Source: QHXQ01 sp036389395 (GTDB taxonomy: Bacteria > Acidobacteriota > Blastocatellia > Pyrinomonadales > Pyrinomonadaceae). Taken from it: DNA of 64,000 nucleotides. The stretch spans positions 1-64,000 of the forward strand of contig DASVPY010000058.1 of assembly GCA_036389395.1 (NCBI GenBank), read 5' to 3'. Numbering within the stretch: the first letter of the stretch is position 1; every line of letters begins with the position of its first letter. Shown piece after piece: positions 32,647 to 42,143 of the stretch. The position numbers and the translations under genes are program-made. The notes beneath the pieces were generated by a model, which was not told where the DNA came from, searched no databases, and saw nothing but the letters and a program-made list of their open reading frames with translations.

Positions 32647-35600
32647 ATGGCCACTGAAGACGCAAGGCTGGCGGCCCCCACGGAGGAGCGTTTCCACGCC
32701 GTCCTCGAACAAGCGCCGTTCAGCGTCCAGATCGTCGCGCCCGACGGGCGCACCCTGCGCGTCAACCGCGCGTGGGAAGAACTGTGGGGCGTCACGCTCG
32801 CACAACTCGGCGACTACAACATGCTGGCCGACGCGCAACTGGCCGAGAAGGGCGTGCTGCCTTACCTCCAACGCGCCTTCGCCGGCGAGGCCGTCGAGAT
32901 TCCGCCCATCCTCTACGATCCGAACGAGACCATCCCCAACATCACGACCCGCGCCGAGCCGCAGCGCTGGGTCAGGGCCGTCGCCTACCCCATCAAGGAC
33001 GAACGGGGCCGCGTCCGCGAGATCGTGCTCATGCACGAAGACATCACGGCGCGCGTGCGGGCCGAGGAGCGCCTGCGCCAGAGCGAGGAACGCTACCGCG
33101 CGCTCTTCGAGACGACGCCCGACGGCATCATGATCGTGGACGACGAGGGGCGCTACGTCGAAGTCAACGAGAGCCTGTGCCGCATCCTCAAGGCCCCGCG
33201 CGCGCAACTCGTCGGCGCGCACTTCAGCCAGTTCATGCTGCCCGAACGGACGGACGAGGCGCACGCCGCCTTCGTCGCCCTGCGCGACACGGGCGCTTAC
33301 GTCGGCAGCTTCCCGATGCGCGCCGCCGACGGCAGCACGGTCGAACTGGAATGGAGTTCGCGCGCACACTTCGTGCCGGGGCTGCACATGTGCGTGGCGC
33401 GCGACGTGACCGCGCGCGGGCGGGCCGAGGCCGAGTTGCGCCGCAGCGAGGAGCGCTACCGCAGCCTGTTGGAGAATGCCAACGACATCATCTACGCGCA
33501 CGACCTGCAAGGCAACTACCTCTCGATCAATCGCGCGGGCGCGGAGATCACCGGCTACACGCGCGACGAAATCCTCGGCGGGCTGAACATCGCGCAGGTC
33601 GTCGTGCCCGAGCACCTTGAGCTTGCGCGCGAGATGGTCGCGCGCAAGCTCACAGACCCCACGCCCACCGTCTACGAGATCGACATACGCGCCAAGGACG
33701 GCCGCCGGCTCACGCTCGAAGTCAGCACGCGCATCTCCTGGCGCGACGGCCGGCCCGTGGCCGTCGAAGGCGTGGCGCGCGACGTGACCGAGCGCAAGCG
33801 CGTCAAGGCCGAGCGCGCGCGGCTCGCCGCGCAGCTCGACGATCAGCGCCGCCACTTGCAGGCCATGGTGGCGAGCGTGCCCGGCGTCGTCTGGGAGGCT
33901 TGGGGCCAGCCCGACGCCGCCGCGCAGCGCATTGATTTCGTCAGCGACTACGTCGAGCAGTTGCTCGGCTACACGGTCGCCGAGTGGCTCGCGACGCCCA
34001 ACTTCTGGCTCACCGTCGTCCACCCGGAAGACCGCGAGCGCGCCGCGCGCAACGCCGCCGAGCACTACGCGCGCGGCGGCAACGGCGTCAACCGCTTCCG
34101 CTGGGTCGCGCGCGACGGCCGCGTCCTCTGGGTCGAGTCGCAGTCCTCGGTCATCGCGGACGAGGCGGGGCGGCCGCTCGGCATGCGCGGCGTGACGATG
34201 GACATCAGCGAGCGCGTGCGGCAGGAGACGAACGAACGTTTTCTGGCCGAGGCGAGCACCGCGCTCTCGTCCTCGCTCGACTACGAGACGACGCTCGCCA
34301 CGGTCGCAAAACTGGCCGTGCCGCACTTCGCCGACTGGTGCGGCGTCGAGATGCTGGACGAGTCGGGCACGCTCAAGCGCCTGGCCGTGGCGCACGTCGA
34401 TCCGGCCAAGGTCGCGTGGGCGCACGAGCTGGCCGAGCGTTACCCGGCCGACCCCAATGAGCCGCGCGGCATCTACCAAGTGCTGCGCACGGGCGAGTCG
34501 GAGTTCTACCCGGAGATACCGGACGAGCTGCTCGTGGCGGGCGCGCGCGACGCAGAGCACCTGCGCATCCTGCGCCAGATCGGCTTCCGCTCCGCCATGC
34601 TCGTCCCGCTCAAGACGCGCGAGCAGACGCTCGGCGTGCTCTCCTTCATCAACTCAGAGTCGGGCCGCCACCACACGTTGGAAGACCTGGCGCTGGCCGA
34701 AGACCTCGCGGCGCGCGCCGCGTTGGCCGTGGACAACGCGCGCCTCTACCGGGCCGAGCAGCGGACGCGCCGCGCCGCCGAGGTGACGGCGGATCGCCTG
34801 GCCCGTTTGCAGAACGTCTCGGCGGCGCTCTCGCAGGCGTTGACGCCGCAGCAGGTCTGCGTCGCCGTCATCGGGCAGGGCATCAGCTCGCTCGACGCGC
34901 ACGCCGGCTCGGTCGTCGTCTTAAGCGACGACGGCGCGGAGCTGGAACTCGTGGACGCGGTCGGCTTCCCGCCGGAGTTGCTCGAACGCTGGCGGCGCTT
35001 CCCCTTGACGAGTGTCGTGCCCATCGCCGACGCCGTGCGGACGAAGCTGCCCGTGCTGATCGAGTCGTTCGAGAACTTCGCCGAGCGCTACCCGACGTTG
35101 GGGCCGCTCGCCTCCGTCACGGGCAGCCGCGCGCTGCTCGCGCTGCCGCTCATCGTCAAGGGGCGCACCATCGGCGCGATGGGGCTGGCGTTCCCGCGCC
35201 CGCGCACCTTCGGCGAAGAGGAGCGCGGCTTCATGCTGGCGCTCGCGCAGCAGTGCGCGCAGGCGTTAGAGCGCGCGCGCCTCTACGAGACCGAGCAGCG
35301 TTTGCGCGCCGAAGCCGAAGCCGCCAACCGGCTCAAGGACGAGTTCCTCGCCACCGTCTCACACGAACTGCGCACGCCCTTGACGGCCATCGTCGGCTGG
35401 GCCGGGATGTTGCGCGGCGGCCAGTTCGACCCGTTGACGACGGCGCGCGCCGTCGAGACCATCGAGCGCAACGCGAAGGCGCAGGCGCAGATCATCGAAG
35501 ACCTGCTCGACGTGTCGCGCATCATCACGGGCAAGCTGAGCCTGGACGCACGCGCCGCCGAACTCGGCTCGATCATCGAGGCGGCGGTCGAGGCCGTGCG

Positions 35601-36471
35601 CCCGGCGGCCGCGGTCAAGGGGCTGACGCTCAAGACCGACATCGCGCGCGCCGTGGGCGCGGTCTGGGGCGACCCGACGCGCTTGCAACAGGTCTTGTGG
35701 AACCTGCTGACGAACGCCGTCAAGTTCACCCCGCCGGGCGGCGAGGTCTGCGTGCGGCTCGCGCGCGCGGGCGCGCACCTGCGCATCGTCGTGACCGACA
35801 CGGGGCAGGGCATCAGCCCCGACTTCCTGCCTTACGTCTTCGACCGCTTCCGCCAGGCCGACGGCTCGATCACGCGCCGCCACGGCGGCCTCGGCCTGGG
35901 GCTAGCCATCGTGCGCCATCTGATCGACATGCACGGCGGCACGGTCGCGGCCGCGAGCGCGGGCGAGGGCCGCGGCGCGACCTTCACCGTCGAGTTGCCG
36001 CTCATGGCCGCGGCGGACGAGACGCCGCGATTGACTGGCGCGGGCGGTGCGGATCAGTCGGTCAAGACCCCGCCGTCGCTCGAAGGCGTACAGGTGCTCG
36101 TCGTGGACGACGAGCCGGACGCGCTCTTGCTGCTGACGACGATCATCGAGCAGCGCGGCGCGCGCGTCGTCGCCGTCACGTCGGCCGCCGAGGCCTTGAC
36201 CGCGCTCAAAGAGTTTCAGCCGGACGTGCTCGTGAGCGACATCGGTTTGCCGGGCGTGGACGGCTACGCGCTGATGCGGCAGGTGCGCGCGCTCGACGCG
36301 CAAGCCGGCGGGCGCGTCCCCGCCGTCGCGCTGACGGCCTACGCACGCGAAGAGGATCGCCTGCGCGCGCTCCTCGCCGGTTATCAAGTCCACCTGGCGA
36401 AGCCGATCAACCCCGCGGAGCTTTTAGTCGTGCTCAGCGGCCTCGCGGGCGTGACGACCGCGCGCAAGTAG
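32647..36471 (+). CDS. hybrid sensor histidine kinase, PASx4-GAFx2-HisKA-HATPase-REC
   Basis: A 1274-residue soluble hybrid kinase without a transmembrane segment. Domains in order: PAS at about 15-140, 148-265, 267-392 and 411-530; GAF at about 535-700 and 720-880; HisKA with SHELRTPL (phospho-His906); HATPase with N box LWNLLTNAVKFTP, DTGQGIS (G1) and GGLGLGLAIV (G2) at about 1005-1120; receiver at about 1148-1265 with acceptor Asp1198 (SDIGLPG) and LTAYA/HLAKP. It is probably a cytoplasmic sensor reading small molecules or redox through its PAS and GAF domains and passing phosphate inside its own receiver. An MBL-receiver fusion follows 97 bp downstream and may be a partner. No SD is evident at the ATG; upstream frame overlaps the hairpin element. 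Confidence 0.92.
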   Translation: MATEDARLAAPTEERFHAVLEQAPFSVQIVAPDGRTLRVNRAWEELWGVTLAQLGDYNMLADAQLAEKGVLPYLQRAFAGEAVEIPPILYDPNETIPNITTRAEPQRWVRAVAYPIKDERGRVREIVLMHEDITARVRAEERLRQSEERYRALFETTPDGIMIVDDEGRYVEVNESLCRILKAPRAQLVGAHFSQFMLPERTDEAHAAFVALRDTGAYVGSFPMRAADGSTVELEWSSRAHFVPGLHMCVARDVTARGRAEAELRRSEERYRSLLENANDIIYAHDLQGNYLSINRAGAEITGYTRDEILGGLNIAQVVVPEHLELAREMVARKLTDPTPTVYEIDIRAKDGRRLTLEVSTRISWRDGRPVAVEGVARDVTERKRVKAERARLAAQLDDQRRHLQAMVASVPGVVWEAWGQPDAAAQRIDFVSDYVEQLLGYTVAEWLATPNFWLTVVHPEDRERAARNAAEHYARGGNGVNRFRWVARDGRVLWVESQSSVIADEAGRPLGMRGVTMDISERVRQETNERFLAEASTALSSSLDYETTLATVAKLAVPHFADWCGVEMLDESGTLKRLAVAHVDPAKVAWAHELAERYPADPNEPRGIYQVLRTGESEFYPEIPDELLVAGARDAEHLRILRQIGFRSAMLVPLKTREQTLGVLSFINSESGRHHTLEDLALAEDLAARAALAVDNARLYRAEQRTRRAAEVTADRLARLQNVSAALSQALTPQQVCVAVIGQGISSLDAHAGSVVVLSDDGAELELVDAVGFPPELLERWRRFPLTSVVPIADAVRTKLPVLIESFENFAERYPTLGPLASVTGSRALLALPLIVKGRTIGAMGLAFPRPRTFGEEERGFMLALAQQCAQALERARLYETEQRLRAEAEAANRLKDEFLATVSHELRTPLTAIVGWAGMLRGGQFDPLTTARAVETIERNAKAQAQIIEDLLDVSRIITGKLSLDARAAELGSIIEAAVEAVRPAAAVKGLTLKTDIARAVGAVWGDPTRLQQVLWNLLTNAVKFTPPGGEVCVRLARAGAHLRIVVTDTGQGISPDFLPYVFDRFRQADGSITRRHGGLGLGLAIVRHLIDMHGGTVAAASAGEGRGATFTVELPLMAAADETPRLTGAGGADQSVKTPPSLEGVQVLVVDDEPDALLLLTTIIEQRGARVVAVTSAAEALTALKEFQPDVLVSDIGLPGVDGYALMRQVRALDAQAGGRVPAVALTAYAREEDRLRALLAGYQVHLAKPINPAELLVVLSGLAGVTTARK

Positions 36472-36568
36472 TTTGACCGGACTTGCAAAACCGGGCCGGT
36501 TGGTTTTTAGTGAGCATGTTCTGAGCGAGTCGGGCGCGCGGGCCGCGCGTCGAGGAGGTGGCTGATCG

Positions 36569-37936
36569 TTGCGGATCAGATTTTGGGGCACGCGGGGTTC
36601 CATCGCCACGCCGGGGCCGGGCACGAACCGCTTCGGCGGCAACACCTCCTGCGTCGAGCTGCGGACGGAGGCGGGCGACATTCTCATCTTCGACTGCGGC
36701 ACGGGCGCGCGCGCGCTCGGCGCGGAACTGATGACCGCCGCCGCCGCGCCGCTGCGCGTCCACTTCCTCATCGGGCACACGCACTGGGATCACATCCAGG
36801 GCTTCCCCTTCTTCGCGCCCGTCTTCGCGCCCGGCAACCGCGTTGACCTCTACGCGCCCGACGGCGGCCGCCGCTCGCTCCATCAAGTGCTCGCCGGGCA
36901 GATGGAGTACACCTACTTTCCGGTCGAGCTGGCCCAACTCCCCGCCGAGATCAAGTACCACGTCCTCGGCGAAGGCACTTACGCCGTCGCGGGCGCGCGC
37001 GTGACCACGCAGTTCCTCAACCACCCCGCGCCCACGCTCGGCTACCGCCTCGACTGCGACGGCGCGACGGTCGTCTACATGGCCGACCACGAGCCGTTCG
37101 CCGAAACGCTCTGGCGCGGCGACGCCGAGCCGGGCCGCGTCGAGTCCATGCTGCACGAGGGCGACCGCCGCCACGCCGAGTTCATGCGCGGGGCCGACCT
37201 CGTCATCCACGACGCGCAGTACACGCCCGAAGAGTATCAGGCGAAGAAGAACTGGGGGCACAGCGCCTACGACTACGTGGTCGGCGTGGCGGCGGCGGCG
37301 GGCGTGCGCCGCCTCGCGCTCACGCACCACGACCCGGCGCACGACGACGCCTTCGTCGCCGAGATCGAGCGGCGCGCGCGCGCAGAGGCCGCGCGCTACG
37401 AGACGAGGCTTGAGGTCTTCTGCGCCTACGAGGGTTACGCGTTGCGCGTCGGGACGGGCGCGTCGGGCGAGATGGCGCGCTCGCTGCTGCGCGCGTCGGG
37501 GCCGCTCTCGCCCCCGGTCGTCCTGCCCGCGCGCCCCGAACTGCTCTTCGTGGACGACAACGACGAACTGCGTATACTGACGGCCCAGTTCCTCACCAAA
37601 GAAGGCTTCAGCGTGCGCGAGGCCGGCGACGGGCGCGAGGCGCTGGCGCGGCTGAGTGAGGCCGTGCCCGACCTGGCGCTGCTCGACATGGACATGCCGC
37701 ACCTGGGCGGCCTGGAGGTCTTGCGCTTCATGCGCGCGCGGGCCGAGCTGGCGCGCGTGCCCGTGCTCATCCTCACGGGCGCGACCGACGAGGAGAGCAT
37801 CCGCGCGGGCTTCGAGGCCGGCGCGACCGACTTTCTGTCGAAGCCGTTTTCGACGCCGCAACTGCTGGCGCGCGTGCGCGCGTGCCTGACGCGCGCCGCC
37901 GCCGGAGGGAGCGCCGCCGTGCCGGACGCGAGCTGA
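36569..37936 (+). CDS. metallo-beta-lactamase-fold hydrolase fused to a receiver domain
   Basis: A 455-residue fusion. GAGGAGG precedes the TTG start. Residues 1-265 are an MBL hydrolase: RFWGTRGSIATPGPGTNRFG resembles cyclic-phosphodiesterase/phosphorylcholine-esterase-type members, HTHWDH is at 70-75, and later ligands lie in FLNHPAPTLGYR, MADHEP and LTHHDP. Residues about 324-440 are a CheY-like receiver: LLFVDDNDELRI, acceptor Asp373 in LLDMDMP, the LTGATD Thr and the SKPFS Lys. The pairing suggests a phosphorylation-controlled hydrolase whose substrate may be a cyclic nucleotide or phosphoester. The hybrid kinase just upstream is the natural candidate donor. The order (enzyme first, receiver last) is uncommon. 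Confidence 0.88.
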   Translation: MRIRFWGTRGSIATPGPGTNRFGGNTSCVELRTEAGDILIFDCGTGARALGAELMTAAAAPLRVHFLIGHTHWDHIQGFPFFAPVFAPGNRVDLYAPDGGRRSLHQVLAGQMEYTYFPVELAQLPAEIKYHVLGEGTYAVAGARVTTQFLNHPAPTLGYRLDCDGATVVYMADHEPFAETLWRGDAEPGRVESMLHEGDRRHAEFMRGADLVIHDAQYTPEEYQAKKNWGHSAYDYVVGVAAAAGVRRLALTHHDPAHDDAFVAEIERRARAEAARYETRLEVFCAYEGYALRVGTGASGEMARSLLRASGPLSPPVVLPARPELLFVDDNDELRILTAQFLTKEGFSVREAGDGREALARLSEAVPDLALLDMDMPHLGGLEVLRFMRARAELARVPVLILTGATDEESIRAGFEAGATDFLSKPFSTPQLLARVRACLTRAAAGGSAAVPDAS

Positions 37937-37993
37937 ATCGAAGAGAACCGAGCCGCGCCGTCAGCCCGGCGTCCGGGTGTCACAGCGGGGGCC

Positions 37994-39436
37994 ATGCCAG
38001 CCACGCCACAACCAACGGTGATGAAGTTCGGCGGCACGTCGGTGGCGGACGCCGCCGCGTTCCGGCGCGTCGCCGAGGTCGTGTGGACGCGGCAGGAGTT
38101 GCGCCCCGTCGTCGTCGTCTCGGCCATGAGCCGCGTGACGGACGCGCTGCTGGCCGCCTGCGCCACGGCCGCCGCGGGCGACGCCGAACGGGCCGAGCGC
38201 GCCCTCGCCGAACACTTCGCGCGCCACCGCGCCGTGGCCGAAGAACTGCTGTCAACAGCAGAGACGGACGCCTTCGCGGCCGAGTTGGACGCGGCCCGCG
38301 CCGGACTGGCCGAGGCGCTGCGACGCGCCGCGGGCGCGGACGAGACACGCACCGAGGCGGCCGCGACACGCGCCGCCCCGGACGCCGCGCTGCAAGACGA
38401 GATCGTCTCTTACGGCGAGCGGCTCTCGGCGGCGCTGCTGGCGGCGGTCTTGCGCGGGCGCGACTTGAAGGCGCGCGCGCTGGACGCGCGCCGCTGCGTC
38501 ATCACCGACGAAGAGTTCGGGCGCGCCACGCCGCTCGCGGACGAGACCGCGCACTGCACGCGCGCGCACATCGGCGCGGCGCTCGACGCCGAAGAGCTGC
38601 CCGTGCTCGGCGGCTTCATCGCGGCCACGCGCGCGGGCGTCACCACCACGCTGGGGCGCGGCGGCTCGGACTACACGGCGGCGCTCGTCGGCGCGGCCCT
38701 CGAAGCGCGCGAGATACAGATTTGGACGGACGTGCCCGGCGTCCTGACCGCAGACCCGCGCGTGGTCGCCGCGGCGACGACCATCCCGCGCCTCTCGTTC
38801 GCCGAGGCGGCCGAGTTGGCCTACTTCGGCGCGAAGGTCTTGCACCCGAAGACAATCCTGCCCGCCATCGTCCGCGGCATCCCCGTCCGCATCTGCGACT
38901 CGCGCGACGCGGGCGCGCCCGACACAGTCATCTTCTTCGACGCCGAGCAGTCGCCGCGCACCGTCAAGGCCATCGCGCACAAGCGCGGCGTGACCGTCGT
39001 CCACGTCACGTCCGCGCGGATGCTCGGCGCGTACGGCTTCCTGCGCACGCTCTTCGAGGTCTTCGCCCGCCACCGCACGGCGGTCGATCTCGTGACCACT
39101 TCGGAGGTCAGCGTCTCGCTCTCGCTCGACGACACGGGCGCGCTCGCCGAGATCGTGACGGAGTTGGAAGAGATCGCCGCCGTCAAGGTCGAGCACGATC
39201 TCGCGGTCGTCTGCGTCGTCGGCGAGGGCTTGCGCAACACGCCGGGCGTGGCCGCCCGCGTCTTCACGGCCGTGCGCAACATCAACGTCATGCTCATCTC
39301 GCAGGGCGCGTCGAGCGTCAACCTGACCTTCGTCGTGGCCGAAGAGACGGTCGAACAGGTCGTGCGCCAACTGCACCAGGCCTTCTTCGAGCGCGACACG
39401 CGCGAGCTGTACCACACGGCCATGCTCGAACACTGA
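37994..39436 (+). CDS. lysC: aspartate kinase
   Basis: A 480-residue monofunctional aspartokinase. VMKFGGTSVADAAAFRRVAE is the family's N-terminal kinase motif, and VVVVSAMSRVTDALL and GRGGSDYTAALVGAALEA the nucleotide/aspartate site. Two ACT-type regulatory regions lie at about 325-400 and 405-470 (VSLSLDDTGALAEIVTELEE; VCVVGEGLRNTPGVAARVFT; NINVMLISQGASSVNLTFVV). It phosphorylates aspartate, the first step to lysine, threonine and methionine, and is probably feedback-inhibited. It opens a seven-gene operon for diaminopimelate synthesis. No homoserine dehydrogenase domain is fused. Confidence 0.93.
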   Translation: MPATPQPTVMKFGGTSVADAAAFRRVAEVVWTRQELRPVVVVSAMSRVTDALLAACATAAAGDAERAERALAEHFARHRAVAEELLSTAETDAFAAELDAARAGLAEALRRAAGADETRTEAAATRAAPDAALQDEIVSYGERLSAALLAAVLRGRDLKARALDARRCVITDEEFGRATPLADETAHCTRAHIGAALDAEELPVLGGFIAATRAGVTTTLGRGGSDYTAALVGAALEAREIQIWTDVPGVLTADPRVVAAATTIPRLSFAEAAELAYFGAKVLHPKTILPAIVRGIPVRICDSRDAGAPDTVIFFDAEQSPRTVKAIAHKRGVTVVHVTSARMLGAYGFLRTLFEVFARHRTAVDLVTTSEVSVSLSLDDTGALAEIVTELEEIAAVKVEHDLAVVCVVGEGLRNTPGVAARVFTAVRNINVMLISQGASSVNLTFVVAEETVEQVVRQLHQAFFERDTRELYHTAMLEH

Positions 39437-39466
39437 GCCGCGCGAGCGTCGGTTAACATTCGCGTC

Positions 39467-40525
39467 ATGGACTTGTTCGCTTTCACGCGTGAGCTGATCG
39501 ACATCGCGTCGCCGAGCGGCGACGAGGGGGCGTGCGCGCGCTTCCTCGCGGCGCGGCTCGAAGGGGCGGGCTACCGCGTCGAGTTGCAGACGGTCGAAGG
39601 CGCGCGCGCCAACGTCATCGCCCGGACGCACGCGCCGCCGCGCGTCGTCTTCTCGACCCACGTTGACACCGTGCCGCCGCACATCCCCGCGCGTGAAGAC
39701 GCCGAATACATCCACGGGCGCGGCGCGTGCGACGCGAAGGGCATCATCGCGGCGCAAGTCGTAGCGGCCGAGCGCCTGCGCGCCGCGGGCGTCGCAGAGA
39801 TCGGGTTGCTGTTCACGGTGGACGAAGAGCAGGCGAGCATCGGCGCGCGCGCGGCGGACGGGCACGCGTGGGCGCGCGGCTGCGAGTATCTCGTCAACGG
39901 CGAGCCGACCGACAACCTGCTCGCCGTCGGCTCGAAAGGCTCTCTGCGCGCGCGCCTGCGCGCGGCGGGGCGCGCGGCGCACTCGGCTTACCCGGAGCAG
40001 GGCGAGTCGGCGATTGAAAAACTGCTCGACGTGCTGGCGGACGTGCGCGCGCACGCGTGGCCGCGCGACGAGTTCTACGGCGCGACGACCTGCAACATCG
40101 GCACGCTCGCGGGCGGCACGCGCGCCAACGTCATCCCCGCCGCCGCCGAAGCCGTGCTGCAACTGCGCCTCGTCAGCGCCTCCGCGCCGGTGCTCGCCGA
40201 GCTTGAGCGCATCGCCGCCGGGCGCGCGGAGGTCGAATGCCTCTCGGTCTCCGAGCCTGTGCGCCTGCACGCCGTGCCCGGCTTCGAGCAGACGGTCGTG
40301 CGCTTCACGACCGACATCCCCTACCTGCCAAACTGGGGCACGCCCTTGCTCTTAGGCCCCGGCTCGATCCTCGACGCGCACACGCCCCACGAGCGCGTCG
40401 CCAAACGCGAACTCGAACGCGCGGTCGCACTCTACGAACAACTCGCGCGCACGCTGCTTAACGAAACTAAAAAGCCGCGCGCGACCGCGGAACAGAACGC
40501 CGGGGCGGAAGGACGAAGCGCATGA
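39467..40525 (+). CDS. dapE: M20-family deacylase, probable succinyl-diaminopimelate desuccinylase
   Basis: A 352-residue M20 peptidase-family amidohydrolase. Metal-site motifs are STHVDTVPP (H-x-D near residue 66), GRGACDAKG (bridging Asp), TVDEEQAS (catalytic Glu-Glu), GEPTDN and the late His of DAHTPHE. GRAAHSAYPEQGESAI marks the dimerisation/lid domain. M20 relatives include DapE, ArgE and CobT-like deacylases; the position between lysC and dapB, with dapD downstream, supports N-succinyl-LL-diaminopimelate as substrate. Its stop overlaps the dapB start (ATGA), so translation is coupled. The sequence alone does not exclude ArgE-like activity. Confidence 0.75.
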   Translation: MDLFAFTRELIDIASPSGDEGACARFLAARLEGAGYRVELQTVEGARANVIARTHAPPRVVFSTHVDTVPPHIPAREDAEYIHGRGACDAKGIIAAQVVAAERLRAAGVAEIGLLFTVDEEQASIGARAADGHAWARGCEYLVNGEPTDNLLAVGSKGSLRARLRAAGRAAHSAYPEQGESAIEKLLDVLADVRAHAWPRDEFYGATTCNIGTLAGGTRANVIPAAAEAVLQLRLVSASAPVLAELERIAAGRAEVECLSVSEPVRLHAVPGFEQTVVRFTTDIPYLPNWGTPLLLGPGSILDAHTPHERVAKRELERAVALYEQLARTLLNETKKPRATAEQNAGAEGRSA

Positions 40526-41223
40526 GGCTCGCACTGTTGGGGCACGGCACGATGGGCCGCTTGGTGGAAGCGCGCGCGCGCGCCGACGGGCACGAGGTCT
40601 CTGTCGCCGACTCGCGCGCCGCGGCCACAGACCTCGCCGCGCAGTTGCGGGGCGCGGACGCGGCGATTGACTTCTCGGTCGCCGCGGCCGTCGCGGCGCA
40701 CGTCGCCGCGTGCGTCGAGGCGCAGGTGCCGTGCGTCGTCGGCACGACGGGCTGGCGCGAGCAGGAGGCGGAGGTGCGGCGCGCGGTCGAAGCCGGGGGC
40801 GGCGCGCTCGTCTACGGCGCGAACTTCTCGGTCGGCGCGAACCTCTTCTACCGCGTCGTCGCGCGCGCGGCGGAGTTGTTCGCCGGCTTCGACGCCTACG
40901 CGCCGTTCATCGAAGAGGCGCACCACGCGCGCAAGCGCGACGCGCCGTCGGGCACGGCCCTGAAGCTGCGCGACCTGCTCGCCGCGAGTTACAAAGCGGA
41001 CGTGCCCGTCAGCACGACGCGCGCCGGTCACATCCCCGGCACGCACCGCGTCGGCTTCGACGCAGTCGAAGATCAGATCATCCTCACGCACGCGGCGCGC
41101 TCGCGCGAAGGCTTCGCGGCCGGCGCGCTCGTCGCGGCGCGCTGGCTCACGGGGCGGCGCGGCGTCTACGAGTTCGGGCAGGTGATTGACGAGATGCTGA
41201 AAGAGAGGCTTGAGCAACGATGA
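40522..41223 (+). CDS. dapB: 4-hydroxy-tetrahydrodipicolinate reductase
   Basis: A 233-residue dihydrodipicolinate reductase of the shorter type. The cofactor motif is LLGHGTMGRLVE at the N-terminus; VVGTTGW near residue 75 contacts nicotinamide. EEAHHARKRDAPSGTALKL (residues about 131-149) is the DapB signature and carries the catalytic His and Lys. It reduces 4-hydroxy-tetrahydrodipicolinate with NAD(P)H. It overlaps both dapE upstream and dapA downstream by ATGA, consistent with tight operon coupling. Confidence 0.93.
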   Translation: MRLALLGHGTMGRLVEARARADGHEVSVADSRAAATDLAAQLRGADAAIDFSVAAAVAAHVAACVEAQVPCVVGTTGWREQEAEVRRAVEAGGGALVYGANFSVGANLFYRVVARAAELFAGFDAYAPFIEEAHHARKRDAPSGTALKLRDLLAASYKADVPVSTTRAGHIPGTHRVGFDAVEDQIILTHAARSREGFAAGALVAARWLTGRRGVYEFGQVIDEMLKERLEQR

Positions 41224-42143
41224 CGATGAACGCGGACTGGCTGCGCGGGTGCGCGACGGCGCTGGTGACGCCGTTTAAGCAGGACGGCGCGGTTGACATC
41301 GAACGCTTCCGGGCGCTCGTCGAGCGGCAGATCGCGGGCGGCGTGCGCGTGCTCGTGCCCTGCGGCACGACGGGCGAGAGCGTGACGCTGACCGAAGACG
41401 AGAAGCACGAGGTCATCAAGACAACCGTCGAAGTCGCGGGCGAGCGGGCGCACGTGCTCGCCGGCACGGGCAGCAACAACACGGCGCACGTCGTCGAGCA
41501 GTCGCAGGCGGCGCGCGACCTGGGCGCGGACGCCGTGCTCGTCGTCGCGCCTTACTACAACAAGCCGACGCAAGCGGGTCTCTACGCGCACTTCCGCGCC
41601 GTGGCCGAGTCGGTCGCGGGCTTGCCCGTCGTGCTCTACAACGTGCCGGGGCGCACGTCTTCCAACATCTCGGCGGAGACGACGCTGCGGCTCGCGCGCG
41701 ACTGCGAGAACGTCGTGGCGACGAAGGAGGCGTCGGGCAACCTCGCGCAGATCATGGCGATCTTGAAAGACCGGCCCGCGCACTTCCGCGTGCTCTCCGG
41801 CGACGACGCGCTGACGCTGCCGATGATGGCGCTCGGCGCGGACGGCCTCGTCTCGGTCGCGTCGAACGAAGCGCCCGACCTGTTGAGCGAGATGTGCGAG
41901 GAGGCGCTGGCCGGCGAGTGGGAGCGCGCGCGGGCTTTGCACTACCGGCTGCTGCCGCTGATGGAGGTGAACTTCATCGAGTCGAGTCCGGGGCCGGTCA
42001 AGGCGGCGCTGGCGATGTTGGGCTTGTGCGAGGAACAGTTCCGTTTGCCGCTCGTGCCGGTGGAAGAGAAGAGCCGTGCGCGCGTGCGCGAAGTGCTCGT
42101 CGAACTGGGGCTGTTGCAGGGGAGCGGGCATGTCGCTGCGTGA
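41220..42143 (+). CDS. dapA: 4-hydroxy-tetrahydrodipicolinate synthase
   Basis: A 307-residue class I aldolase of the DapA family. GCATALVTPFKQDGAVD opens the barrel; CGTTGESVTLTEDE holds the Thr-Thr of the catalytic relay; YNVPGRTSSNIS has the catalytic Tyr; VATKEASGN has the Schiff-base lysine (Lys169). It condenses pyruvate with aspartate semialdehyde, the branch point to lysine and diaminopimelate. It overlaps dapB (ATGA) and dapD (14 bp), so all three are translationally linked. Confidence 0.95.
   Translation: MTMNADWLRGCATALVTPFKQDGAVDIERFRALVERQIAGGVRVLVPCGTTGESVTLTEDEKHEVIKTTVEVAGERAHVLAGTGSNNTAHVVEQSQAARDLGADAVLVVAPYYNKPTQAGLYAHFRAVAESVAGLPVVLYNVPGRTSSNISAETTLRLARDCENVVATKEASGNLAQIMAILKDRPAHFRVLSGDDALTLPMMALGADGLVSVASNEAPDLLSEMCEEALAGEWERARALHYRLLPLMEVNFIESSPGPVKAALAMLGLCEEQFRLPLVPVEEKSRARVREVLVELGLLQGSGHVAA

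Noticed and set aside
38252..40270. Minus-strand open frame of about 670 codons across lysC and dapE
   Set aside because: Overlaps two clear genes in the DAP operon and shows only antisense composition.
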